Assembly (NCBI RefSeq): GCF_014649335.1
Contig: NZ_BMSV01000002.1
Coordinates: 496,001-560,000 of the forward strand
DNA: 64,000 bases
Direction: 5' to 3'
DNA from: Streptomyces roseolilacinus
GTDB lineage: Bacteria; Actinomycetota; Actinomycetes; Streptomycetales; Streptomycetaceae
Under the pieces are notes generated by a model. It had not been told where the DNA came from. It did not search any database and worked only from the letters and a program-made list of their open reading frames with translations. This document shows positions 25,249 to 33,467 of this stretch, in pieces (within the stretch, counting starts at the first letter, position 1; each line of letters opens with the position of its first letter). A program made the position numbers and the translations under genes.

Positions 25249-26046
25249 CTACCGCAGGCTGTAGAAGCGCAGGGGCGAGTTCGGTTCGAAGCCGATGCGC
25301 GGGTAGACGGGTGCCCCCGCGGCGGTCGCGTGCAAGGTCGCGCGGGTCAGCCCGGTGGCCCGGCCGCCTTCGTGCAGGGCCTTGCGCGTCACGGCTTCGC
25401 CGTAGCCCCTGCGCTCCCACCGGGGGTCCGTGGCGACGAGTACGACGAAGAGGCGCCCCTCGGCCTCCAGCGTTCCGGCGCACGTCACCGGAACGTCGCC
25501 CCGCATGCCCAGGTAAGCGTGCACTTCTTCCTTCCACAACACGGAACCGGCGAGCCCGTCACGACCGTGTTCCACGGGAAGGCCGTACGCGCGTGAGTTG
25601 AGGTCCGCGTAGGCGCGCAGCTGCTCGTCGGTCCTCACACGGACGAAGGTCAGGTCGGGGTGGGCCGGCTCGGGCACGGGCAGCAGGTCTCCGGCCATGC
25701 CGGTGCCGGGGAAGGCGTATGCGAGACCCGCCCGTTCGGCCGCCTCCGCGAGGGCCGCGCGCGCCCCGGCGTCCAGCAGCCCCTCGAAGACCCACAGGAA
25801 ACCCGGGTGCTTCTTCGAACGCATGATGTCCGCGGCCTCGGCCAGCCGCCGCTCCACGAGCGCCGCGTCCGCCCCCACCTCGGTCAGCGTGACGCAGTTC
25901 CAGAAGGGGAACCGGCAGTCGGCCCAGCGGACGGCGATCCCCGGAAGGTCCCGCACGTCGGCTCCCGCGTCCCGGTCGAGTACCACGGACCGCCAGACCG
26001 TGGCGAGTTGCTCCATCGATTCGACCGAGTGCGCACGATGCGTCAC
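25249..26046 (-). CDS. GNAT-family N-acetyltransferase
   Basis: 265 aa. The C-terminal GNAT domain (about 120-265) has the acetyl-CoA loop in VATDPRWERRGYGEAVTRKA (Q/R-x-x-G-x-G/A form: RRGYGE) and the end PVYPRIGFEPNS. The N-terminal half (FPFWNCVTLTEVGADAALVE) is a degenerate GNAT-like half, a layout common in Streptomyces. The start GTG 26046 is chosen because AAAGGAG lies 5 bases upstream; longer frames are not protein-like. Substrate unknown, and it stands alone. Confidence 0.88.
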   Translation of the reverse strand: MTHRAHSVESMEQLATVWRSVVLDRDAGADVRDLPGIAVRWADCRFPFWNCVTLTEVGADAALVERRLAEAADIMRSKKHPGFLWVFEGLLDAGARAALAEAAERAGLAYAFPGTGMAGDLLPVPEPAHPDLTFVRVRTDEQLRAYADLNSRAYGLPVEHGRDGLAGSVLWKEEVHAYLGMRGDVPVTCAGTLEAEGRLFVVLVATDPRWERRGYGEAVTRKALHEGGRATGLTRATLHATAAGAPVYPRIGFEPNSPLRFYSLR

Positions 26047-26329
26047 CGTGACTCCTTTGATCATCGAGTGTTCTGCAAAGCCGTCGAGTGACAACGACCG
26101 GAGCCGGTCCGACGGTTCGGGTGCTCCGGCGCGGGGTGCCGCGAACCGCCCACGACCCGCGCCGCACACGGTCGTGCCGTCCCGCCCTGTTCGTACGCAC
26201 TGCGTGGGGCTCCACCGCACGGAACCGAAGGGGATCCGGGCGTGAGAAGTCGATCCGGCTCCCTCCGCGCTCATGGCGCCGTGCGGGTCCCGGAGGCCGG
26301 GACAGGGTCCGGTGGGAGGTGCGGGAGGA

Positions 26330-26722
26330 ATGAGTTTCCGGCCGGCGGCGTACGCCGTGCGCATCGAGGGCGGGCGGGTACTGCTCGCCCGTCACGTCCC
26401 GCCGAAGGGCGAGAGCACCCGGACCCTTCCGGGGGGCAGGGTCGAGCACGCGGAGGACCCGTTCGACGCGGTGACCCGGGAGGTCGCTGAGGAGACCGGC
26501 TGCGACGCGGTGGTCGAACGCCTGCTGGGCGTGGACTCCCGGGTGATCCCCGCGGCCGAACGGGCCGTCCCACAGGCGGCGCCGTTCGCCGGTGGACCGG
26601 CCGGCAGGTCTGCGACGTGCCCTCGGCGAAGTGAACGCACTGGTCCGCCCGCCCACCTGACCGTCCGGCGGCGGCAGGGTCTGTGCGTCGATCACGGTCG
26701 TGTCGGGGGCCGTGTTGCCTGA
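26330..26722 (+). pseudogene. Truncated Nudix hydrolase
   Basis: The first 80 or so residues are a good Nudix domain, with the complete Nudix box beginning GGRVEHAEDPFDAV and ending REVAEETGCD. Such enzymes cleave nucleoside diphosphates linked to other groups. After RVIPAAERAVP (near 26573) the sequence becomes Arg/Pro-rich and unlike the family, which should continue with further strands and a C-terminal helix; the frame ends at 130 aa. This looks like a truncation by deletion or rearrangement, with junction near 26573. A GGGAGG site lies upstream, so the product could still be made, but the fold would be incomplete. No insertion sequence is visible at the break. Confidence 0.65.
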
Positions 26723-26738
26723 CCACGGTCGTGTCGGG
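26693..26738 (+). repeat. 15-bp direct repeat
   Basis: CACGGTCGTGTCGGG occurs at 26693-26707 and again at 26724-26738. It lies at the 3' end of the truncated Nudix gene and may be a trace of the rearrangement. Confidence 0.5.
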
Positions 26739-26904
26739 AGGCCGGGACGGGCTTGTCGGGGGCGGAGCTGTCCGCTGCGATCCGGAGGGACGAGCGTCTT
26801 GATCCGGAACCGTCGCAACGGACGCCGTGTGGTGCCGGGGCGGTGGACGGTGACGCCCGCCGCGCCGGGTCGCGGAGCGTGAAGCGTCGCCGTAGACAGA
26901 AGCC

Positions 26905-27450
26905 ATGAACGAGGAGAAGACGTGGTGGCACCCCGGTGAGATCGGGCCCAGCAGCGGGATTCACGAGTGCGACTGCGGTGGGGAGCACCACTGGAGCACC
27001 GATGTGAAGGGCCACCGCTTTCCGCCGCTGCCCACCGGCTGCTCGGGCGAGTACTGGGTGCTGAAGACGCAGGCACACCCCGGAACGACCGCGGCTGACC
27101 TGACGGGGCGGACGGTGCCGGAGCCCCGTGGAGGTGATGCCGGCCCGGACCGGCGAGAGCGTCCCCGGGCCCGGCGTACGGTCCGGCCTTCGCGGCACGG
27201 TAGCTCTTCCGTCCCGCCGGCCACCCGGCCCGGTGCTGTTCCGGTCGCGGCGTGGCGGCCCGATACGCAGGAACCTCCCCGGGCTCGTCACCGCGGCCGG
27301 GCGACTGCCGCCCGGAGCGTCCCCGGCGGTGAGAGGGTGGCGGGACCGGGGGCCGGCTGCCGTCCGGGGTGCCCGAGGGACCCGTCCGGGTCAAAACCCG
27401 TGAGGTCCCGGATGTCGGGCGCGCCCCGGCCCGCCACCCTGAAGGCATGA
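26905..27450 (+). CDS. Small Cys-containing protein with an unusual long tail
   Basis: Only the first 60-70 of 181 residues look like real protein: WWHPGEIGPSSGIHECDCGG, then KGHRFPPLPTGCSGEYWVL. The pattern SSGxxxCxCG ... KGHxFPPLPxxC recalls short zinc-ribbon-like proteins of about 60-70 aa. The remaining 110 residues are Arg/Pro-rich with lower third-position GC than neighbouring genes, as in non-coding frames. Either the gene lost its stop codon or the tail is not conserved. The stop overlaps the start of the next gene (ATGA), which argues mildly for translation to the end. Function unknown. Confidence 0.5.
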   Translation: MNEEKTWWHPGEIGPSSGIHECDCGGEHHWSTDVKGHRFPPLPTGCSGEYWVLKTQAHPGTTAADLTGRTVPEPRGGDAGPDRRERPRARRTVRPSRHGSSSVPPATRPGAVPVAAWRPDTQEPPRARHRGRATAARSVPGGERVAGPGAGCRPGCPRDPSGSKPVRSRMSGAPRPATLKA

Positions 27451-28511
27451 CCGTACGCACCCGTACGCGCCGCGGCCCCATCGCGCCGGTGGTGACCCTC
27501 CTGACGGCGCTCGTGCTGCTTCCCGTAGCGGCGGCCCCCGTCCAGGGCGACCCGGCGACCGTCTCGGAATCCCGGGAACGCCCGGGAGCCCGCTCGGGGC
27601 CCCCGGCCCGTGTCGTCGACGAGGAGCGGACCGGGCCCCGGCAGCTCGACCTGACCATCCGGTCCCCGGCCCTGGCGGGCTCCGGGAAGGTGCGGCTGCT
27701 CACACCGGACGGCTGGGACACACGGCGCCCCGGCGACCGCTGGCCGGTGCTCTACCTGCTGCCCGACGGCAGCGGGGACTACCGGACCTACACCGACGAC
27801 CACCACGTCGAGGAATGGCCCGAGCTGCGCAAGACGCTCGTCGTCGTGCCCGGGATGCCGTTCTACGGCTTCTACACCAACTGGTGGAACGACGGGGCGG
27901 GCGGTGCCCCGGCCGTGGAGACCTTCCACCTCGACGAGGTGCGCACCCTCCTGGAACGTGACTACGGGGCCGGTCGGCGGCGGGCGATCGCCGGGCAGTC
28001 GCAAGGCGGGTACGGGGCCCTCATGTACGCGGCGCGCCGACCCGGGATGTTCCGTGCCGCCGCCAGTTTCGGCGGCTACCTCCACCCCCTCCAGTACCCC
28101 GAGGCGGTCAGCGGCGGCGCGGAGTACCTCGGAGTGCCGTGGCGGAGGATCTGGGGCGACCCGGTCCGCCAGCGCCACATCTGGCAGCGGAACGACCCCT
28201 ACTACCTCGCCGAACGGCTCCGCGGTACGCGGGTCCACATCGCCGCCGGGGACGGCACCCCGGGCGCCCTCGATCCGCCGGGCACCGAGCCGGATCCCGA
28301 GATCCCCGGTCTGGAGGACCTCGCCCCGCTCTACCCGGACGAGGTGATCTCGCTGACCGAGGCCGTCATGGGGGACGAGTCCCGCACCGTGGCCCGCCGC
28401 CTCCAGGAATCCGGAGTCCACGTCACCACCCACTTCCACCGGGGCACCCACAGTCCGCCGTACTGGGGGCGTGAGCTGCGCCGGGTCCTGCCGATGCTGC
28501 TGAACCCGTGA
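27447..28511 (+). CDS. Secreted esterase-family alpha/beta hydrolase
   Basis: 354 aa. The start at ATG 27447 gives a signal peptide (VRTRTRRGPIAPVV, then a hydrophobic core ending VAAAPVQG). The mature part is an esterase D/antigen-85-like hydrolase: WPVLYLLPDGSGDYRTYTDD, nucleophile GQSQGGYGALMYA (Ser of GQSQG), and His in HFHRGTHSPPYW near the C-terminus; a likely acid Asp/Glu lies between. Family members include feruloyl or acetyl-xylan esterases and mycolyltransferases. The substrate is not evident. The start overlaps the stop of the preceding small ORF. Confidence 0.85.
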   Translation: MTVRTRTRRGPIAPVVTLLTALVLLPVAAAPVQGDPATVSESRERPGARSGPPARVVDEERTGPRQLDLTIRSPALAGSGKVRLLTPDGWDTRRPGDRWPVLYLLPDGSGDYRTYTDDHHVEEWPELRKTLVVVPGMPFYGFYTNWWNDGAGGAPAVETFHLDEVRTLLERDYGAGRRRAIAGQSQGGYGALMYAARRPGMFRAAASFGGYLHPLQYPEAVSGGAEYLGVPWRRIWGDPVRQRHIWQRNDPYYLAERLRGTRVHIAAGDGTPGALDPPGTEPDPEIPGLEDLAPLYPDEVISLTEAVMGDESRTVARRLQESGVHVTTHFHRGTHSPPYWGRELRRVLPMLLNP

Positions 28512-29002
28512 CCACCGGCGCGTACGCCCCCACCGGTCGCCCCGCACGTCGGCCGGAACGGATGCCCCGGCCGGTGTTCGCCTGCGGGCCCGACGGCCCC
28601 GGTGCCGGTCCGGGGCGTGTCCGGGCCGGCGCCGGACGGCGTGGTCCATCGCAGGAGCACGAACGTCCACCGCCGACCGGTGAACGCCGGGGCGATCCGT
28701 GCTCCGATCCGGACCTCGCGCACGATCCGGCCGTCGGCTGCGTCACCGCCCGCTGGGCCCGGTCGTTCCGCCGGAGATGCTGCCTTTCCACACGTCGGGC
28801 TCTCCCGTTCCGCTGCCCGAGACCTCCGTACGGGCGCGGAGAGTGCCGGCTCCGTCGCCCTTCGCGTGCCACCGCGCTCCGTGGATGGCCGACCTCACGC
28901 GCGAGACCCCTGTGAGGGAAACAATTGCTCGATTAGTGTGGTTCTGTCTGATAGGTGCGTTCCCGTCGTGGTGCGACCACCCGGCCATCAATCTGGAATG
29001 CC
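28512..29002. other. Intergenic region upstream of the sortase gene
   Basis: About 490 bases without a supported gene. Near the right end a less GC-rich stretch (28915-28960) contains TTGCTC (28925-28930) and ATAGGT (28951-28956), about 20 bases apart, a weak promoter candidate for the sortase gene. Confidence 0.4.
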
Positions 29003-29791
29003 ATGCTGAGACACCGAACCGTTCCCGCGGCGCTCGCCGCCGTCGTCGTTGCCGCGCTGGTCGGTTGCTCCGCCGGGGTCGACACGACGAGCGATGACGG
29101 CAGGCCTGTGGCCGTCCCCGCCGCCGCCTCCTCCGTGGGCACGGCGACCACCGTGTCCGCGTCCACCCCGGCTCCGGGTGCTGCCGTGGCTTCGGCCGCC
29201 GGGCCCTCGGTCGCCGTCGTGCCGTCGCCCGAGCCCTCGCCCTCGAAGAGCGAGGCACACACCCGGCCCGCCGTGCTCGCCATTCCCGAGATCGGCCTGA
29301 AGGGCCTGCGCGTCGTCCCGTACGAGGGCACCACCGACGACTGGCCCGGCACGCGGATCCAGAACAAGGGCGTCGCCGCCAGCCCGTACGGCGACAAGGG
29401 CGGCGTCGGCCCCGGCGAGGTCGGCAACTACCTGGTCACGGCGCACCGGCTCTCCGCCGGCGGGCCGCTGCGCGACCTTCCGTCCCTGGACACCGGCGAC
29501 TTCGTCCGCGTCACGGCGGACGGCGTGGTGTACGAGTACCGGATCACGCAGACCCGGAAGACCTCCTTCCGATCGGAGCGTTCCCTGGCCGAGCAGCGGG
29601 CCGCGGTCCCGGGTGAGCCGGGAAAGAAGCCCACCCGGGCGATGATCACGATCTCCACCTGTGCGACGCCCGAGGACAACGCCGCCGGCAACTTCTGGCG
29701 CGACGACCGCGGCAACCCCGAGCACCGCATCGACAAGATCGGTGTCCTGGTCTCCTCCAAGCCCACGGCCGACGCACCCGACGCCTCCTAG
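29003..29791 (+). CDS. Class E/F-like sortase with lipoprotein-type signal
   Basis: 262 aa, membrane-anchored outside the cell. Start ATG 29003 precedes a signal MLRHRTVPAALAAVVV ending in ALVGC (Cys22), a lipobox. A Ser/Thr/Pro-rich linker (about 23-95) leads to a sortase domain: IPEIGLKGLRVVPYEG, catalytic His in YLVTAHRL, Cys in ITISTCAT and Arg in NPEHRIDKIGVL. Sortases join LPxTG-type proteins to the wall or to each other; classes E and F are the usual ones in Streptomyces. No substrate with a sorting signal is adjacent. The lipobox instead of a plain membrane anchor is unusual. Confidence 0.85.
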   Translation: MLRHRTVPAALAAVVVAALVGCSAGVDTTSDDGRPVAVPAAASSVGTATTVSASTPAPGAAVASAAGPSVAVVPSPEPSPSKSEAHTRPAVLAIPEIGLKGLRVVPYEGTTDDWPGTRIQNKGVAASPYGDKGGVGPGEVGNYLVTAHRLSAGGPLRDLPSLDTGDFVRVTADGVVYEYRITQTRKTSFRSERSLAEQRAAVPGEPGKKPTRAMITISTCATPEDNAAGNFWRDDRGNPEHRIDKIGVLVSSKPTADAPDAS

Positions 29792-29968
29792 CACCACAAC
29801 CGCATCCGAGCGAGGCGCCCCGGCGGTCCTCGGTACCTCGTCACCCGGACGTTTCCCTTGACCCCCGGGGCTTCGAGCGCGGGAAGAGGGGCGTGTGGCC
29901 CCATGCCTCCCGGTGCTGCCGTATCCCGCGTTCCGGCCGTCCACCACCTCGTTCGTACCATCGGCCCC

Positions 29969-30526
29969 ATGAGGAAGATCGTCACGCTCCCGGCCCTGCT
30001 GCTTGCCGCCCTGACGGCCACGGGCTGCTCGGTGCTGGAGCGCGAGTACCCTGCCGCCGACCCGGCGGTGCTCGTCCAGCGCCTGACGGGCCGCGCGCAG
30101 TGGGCGTACGACGGCATGGCCCTGCCGCCCCACGAGACGGTGAGACCCGTCCAGGTGACCCCCGGCCACAGCTGCCACGCAGGCGGCCTCAGCATCGAGA
30201 AGAGCTTGCCGGACGTCGTCACGTTCGACCTCAGCTGGACGGTCGAAGACATCCCGGCCGACGTCGCGCGTGCCGCGGAAGCGCGCCTGCGCCGGAAGTT
30301 CACCTCGGTGGGCTGGACCCTCACCCGCGACGGCAACCGCCAGGGCGAGGACTTCGTCGAGATCGGCTTCCGAGTCCAGGACCCTACGACGGGGGACCAG
30401 TTCGACCTGGCGTGGAACGACTCGACCACCTCCCTCTTCCTGTCGGGCTACACCCCCTGCGCGAAGGTTCCCCCCTCGGCGGCCGACACGCCGTCACCGA
30501 AGACCTGGGCCCCGCGGACCGCCTGA
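29969..30526 (+). CDS. Lipoprotein of unknown function
   Basis: 185 aa. The start at ATG 29969 is set by the lipoprotein signal MRKIVTLPALLLAALTATGC with Cys20. The mature domain (VEDIPADVARAAEARLRRKF, TSVGWTLTRDG, LAWNDSTTSLFLSGYTPC) looks like a small alpha/beta domain with two extra Cys. No Shine-Dalgarno sequence is seen; TACCAT lies 7 bases before the ATG, fitting a leaderless transcript. I do not recognise the family. It follows the sortase on the same strand after 177 bases. Confidence 0.8.
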   Translation: MRKIVTLPALLLAALTATGCSVLEREYPAADPAVLVQRLTGRAQWAYDGMALPPHETVRPVQVTPGHSCHAGGLSIEKSLPDVVTFDLSWTVEDIPADVARAAEARLRRKFTSVGWTLTRDGNRQGEDFVEIGFRVQDPTTGDQFDLAWNDSTTSLFLSGYTPCAKVPPSAADTPSPKTWAPRTA

Positions 30527-30756
30527 CGCGGCACGGGGCCGACGGCTTGGACGGGTGGGTCGGGGGAAGGGGCGGTGTTCCGGAGGTCGTTGTGAGGGCG
30601 TTGGGTGGCGACTCGGTCTGGAGGGCACTCATCAGTGGTTACTCCTACGGTGCTGTTCGGTGGGGCGACAGGCGGGCGGCGCCAGAACCGCCCCTGAAGT
30701 CACGAACCGTCCTTTGAGGCTGTTCCCGCCGGCCTCCGGACGGTCGAGAGCCCGGC

Positions 30757-30801
30757 CCGTGCCAGGACCCCGGCGCCGGCGTGGCCGGGGTCCTGGCACG
30801 G
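30757..30801. terminator. 18-bp-arm hairpin, probable terminator
   Basis: CCGTGCCAGGACCCCGGC (30757-30774) and its perfect reverse complement (30784-30801) with a 9-base loop, in the gap between the lipoprotein gene and the convergent SDR gene. The rest of 30527-31041 holds no supported gene. Confidence 0.65.
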
Positions 30802-31041
30802 GGGGATCGAGTGGCAACTGCCGGAGACGCTGACGTGTCCGAACGTCCGTGAGACCCCGGACCGGCGCTGGTGGCGGGCCGATACCGCGGCGTGTTTCCC
30901 CGTCACTCCGTACGGTCCGGTTGTCGCCGGCTGGGGGGCAACCGGTGACAGCCGGACCCGGGGCGCCACGCCTACCGAGAGGGCGGTGCACCCTCCTGGT
31001 GGGTCCTCGGTGAAGTACGGGAATGGTGAAGGGCGCCTCGA

Positions 31042-31848
31042 TCAGAAGGACTTGAGGTAACCGGCATCGACCGCGTAGTCCGATCCCGTCGTGCTCGCCG
31101 AACGGGGCGAGGCCAGCACCAGGATCGCGTCGGCGACCTCCTGCGGATCGATGAGACGACCGGTGACCTGGCCCATCATCTGCGGAGCGATGCTCTGCAC
31201 GACGCTTTCCCGGTCGGCGTCGGCTATGCCGGCGATGACATCGACCACGCCTCCCTCCTCGGTCCACCAGGCGGTCAGCACGGCGCCCGGCGAGACGGTG
31301 TTGACACGGATGCCCTGGGAGCCGAACTCCTCCGAAAGCGCCTTGGTCAGATTGGACAGGCCGGCCTTGGCGGCGCCGTACTCGATGTTGATGGGCGAGG
31401 GCTGACGAGCCAGGCCGGTGGAGACGTTGACGATGGAACCGCCACCGCGCTCGAGCATCCGGGGTATGGCCGAGCGGATGGCGCGGACGGCGGAGAAGAG
31501 GTTGAACTCGAAGACCGAGCGCCACTGTTCGTCACTGCTGTCGAAGAAGCCGGTGCGGGGCATGGAGACACCGGGGGGCGGGCCGCCCGCGTTGTTCACG
31601 AGGATGTCCAGGCCGCCGAAATGCTCGACCGCGCGAGCGATGACCTGATCGGGAGCCTCCGGGAGGGACAGGTCGGCCGACACGTGCAGCAGGCTCGGGC
31701 CCTGCAGCCGCTCCAGCTCCGGCGACATCTTGCGGGAGGCCGCGACCACCTTGGCTCCCTCCTCGAGGAGGGAGCGTGTGACGGCAAGGCCGATGCCCTT
31801 GGAGGCGCCCGTCACGACGGCCACACGGTCGGAAAGCTGAAGATCCAT
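31042..31848 (-). CDS. Short-chain dehydrogenase/reductase (SDR)
   Basis: 268 aa classical SDR with NAD(P) site TGASKGIG (14-21), NNAGG after strand 4, catalytic Ser in IVNVSTG and YGAAK (Tyr-x3-Lys). AASRK after strand 2 suggests NADPH. It oxidises or reduces an alcohol/carbonyl of an unknown small molecule. AAGGAC provides the ribosome binding site. It may be co-transcribed behind the alpha/beta hydrolase upstream on the same strand (321-base gap, no hairpin noticed). Confidence 0.93.
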   Translation of the reverse strand: MDLQLSDRVAVVTGASKGIGLAVTRSLLEEGAKVVAASRKMSPELERLQGPSLLHVSADLSLPEAPDQVIARAVEHFGGLDILVNNAGGPPPGVSMPRTGFFDSSDEQWRSVFEFNLFSAVRAIRSAIPRMLERGGGSIVNVSTGLARQPSPINIEYGAAKAGLSNLTKALSEEFGSQGIRVNTVSPGAVLTAWWTEEGGVVDVIAGIADADRESVVQSIAPQMMGQVTGRLIDPQEVADAILVLASPRSASTTGSDYAVDAGYLKSF

Positions 31849-32169
31849 GACTGTCCTTCTCCAGAGGGAAGCCCCCGCCTAGAAGACGGAGGGAGAGCAG
31901 CGCATCGCGCTCTCGACAGGTAGAACACCGCTGGGCGTGAGGGGTTGCACCGGTTCCGACCGCAGCGGCCGACGGCCCTCCCGGGCACCTGCCGGCACCG
32001 CCCCCACCCACGCGCCGCCCCTACCACGCGGTGCCCTCCACGACGCCCGCCCGGCGCGCGCCCCGTGCGCACCCGCCGCCCCGGGTGCTCCTCCGCAGCC
32101 GGGAGGCGCCGGCGGCGGAGGAAGCCGGCCCCGCGCACCCACCGGGACCGCCGGGCGCCTGGTGGGGTG
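31849..32169. other. Intergenic region, no gene seen
   Basis: 321 bases between two minus-strand genes. GC-rich, with only low-complexity frames. The SDR gene's promoter probably lies near its left end. Confidence 0.4.
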
Positions 32170-33024
32170 TCAGCCCGCGGCGAGGTCTGCGAGCAGCTCG
32201 GCGGCGGGCTTCGGGTGGACGAGCCAGCGCAGGTGGCTCCCCTCGAGTGTCCGGACGTCGAAGGGGTTGTCGGGCGTGAGCGCGTCGGCTTCGCGGATCA
32301 TGCGGTCCTGCACGGCGAGCGGAAGGCTGGCGTCGGCGGCCAGGCGCACGTAGGTCCTGGGGATCCGGCCCCAGGTCGTGGCCTGCGCCCGGTCGGCGGA
32401 CGTGCCGACGTCGAGGTTCTCGTCGGGCTGGAAGGTGTTCAGGAAGGTCCGGAACTCGTCATCGGTGAGGTCGGCGGCGAACGCTCGCTTGAACGCGGCG
32501 AGCGCCGCCGGGTCGGCGGTGCGGAAGTTGGTCCGGAGCAGACCGAGTTCGGCCGGGTTCCCGACGAGCGTGGCGGCGAAGGACTCCACGTCGACGTCCG
32601 CCATCTCCGGCTGGGCGTAGTAGTCGTTCACGTCGAGGTCGACGGGGCACCAGGCGGAGACGTAGACGATCCGGTCGATGAGCTCGGGGCGGGCGTTGGC
32701 GACGGCGGTGGCCGTGATGCCGCCCCTGCTGTGGGCGACGAGGACGGTGGGCCCGTTCCGCTTGGCCCGTTCGAGGACGTCGATCACGCGGGCGGCGTTG
32801 TCGGCGAGCGTGACTCCCTTGATGCTCCCCGGTTCCGCGGCGAGGGCGTCGAGCATCTGCGGAGCCTGGTAGGCCGCGGGGAAGGTCGCCTCGAACCCGT
32901 GCCCGGGAAGGTCGACCGCGGCCGAACGGTGCCCGAGCAGGGCGAGTTCGGCCTGGAGCGGTGCGAACGTGAACGAGTTCGCGAAGGCTCCGTGAACAAA
33001 AACGAACGTCGGTGGATTCTGCAT
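32170..33024 (-). CDS. Alpha/beta hydrolase
   Basis: 284 aa cytoplasmic hydrolase of the MES/HNL-like branch: FVFVHGAFANSFTFAPLQAE at the N-terminus, nucleophile AHSRGG (Ser near residue 98) and C-terminal His in LEGSHLRWLVHPK. GGAGG lies before the ATG. Enzymes with this pattern hydrolyse small esters or lactones. Substrate unknown. The SDR gene follows on the same strand. Confidence 0.9.
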   Translation of the reverse strand: MQNPPTFVFVHGAFANSFTFAPLQAELALLGHRSAAVDLPGHGFEATFPAAYQAPQMLDALAAEPGSIKGVTLADNAARVIDVLERAKRNGPTVLVAHSRGGITATAVANARPELIDRIVYVSAWCPVDLDVNDYYAQPEMADVDVESFAATLVGNPAELGLLRTNFRTADPAALAAFKRAFAADLTDDEFRTFLNTFQPDENLDVGTSADRAQATTWGRIPRTYVRLAADASLPLAVQDRMIREADALTPDNPFDVRTLEGSHLRWLVHPKPAAELLADLAAG

Positions 33025-33404
33025 GCCTCAGCCTCCAACAGAACGATCTTCTGGGCAAGATCAGGAGCTCAAGAGGCTTCGATCCGTGGGGCGGTGGCTT
33101 CGAGGGGGTGCTGAGCCGGGCGCGGCCGACGCCTCGCGGGGGCGCCTGCGCCGGGAAGCGGCCATGGACTTCGGTGAGGGCTCCGGGTGCGGCGCCGGCC
33201 GGCCCCTTCGACCGCGGAAGCGCCGTGCGCGTCGCGTCCGCACCCGGCCGGAACACCCCGGAACCCAGCCCCACACGACCGGGACCCGGCCCCGTGCGCC
33301 CGTGGAGGAGCGGGACCGCCCGCACGGCGTCGAGGCGGGACGCCGGCCTGCCCGCCCGGTGCCCTTCCGGCGTCGGCGAACCTCCTCGAAAATGCCCCGA
33401 TCGA

Positions 33405-33436
33405 GCTAAAGGGATGGGCTAAAGATAAGGTTAAGC
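33405..33436 (+). promoter_or_regulatory. AT-rich repeat region in front of tap
   Basis: Two direct copies of GCTAAAG (33405-33411, 33418-33424), 13 bases apart, and then TTAAGC (33431-33436), in a stretch far less GC-rich than its surroundings and 32-63 bases before the tap start. Likely the tap promoter and possibly a binding site for Tap or another replication protein. The rest of 33025-33467 has no supported gene. Confidence 0.5.
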
Positions 33437-33467
33437 ATTGGTAGGGTTCGGGGTGGAGGTGGGGCGT

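Noticed and set aside
26046..26330. Possible transposase remnant near the truncated Nudix gene
   Set aside because: No transposase motif, terminal inverted repeat or target duplication could be identified.
30700..30969. Minus-strand open frame over the 18-bp-arm hairpin
   Set aside because: It runs through a near-perfect inverted repeat and is low-complexity.
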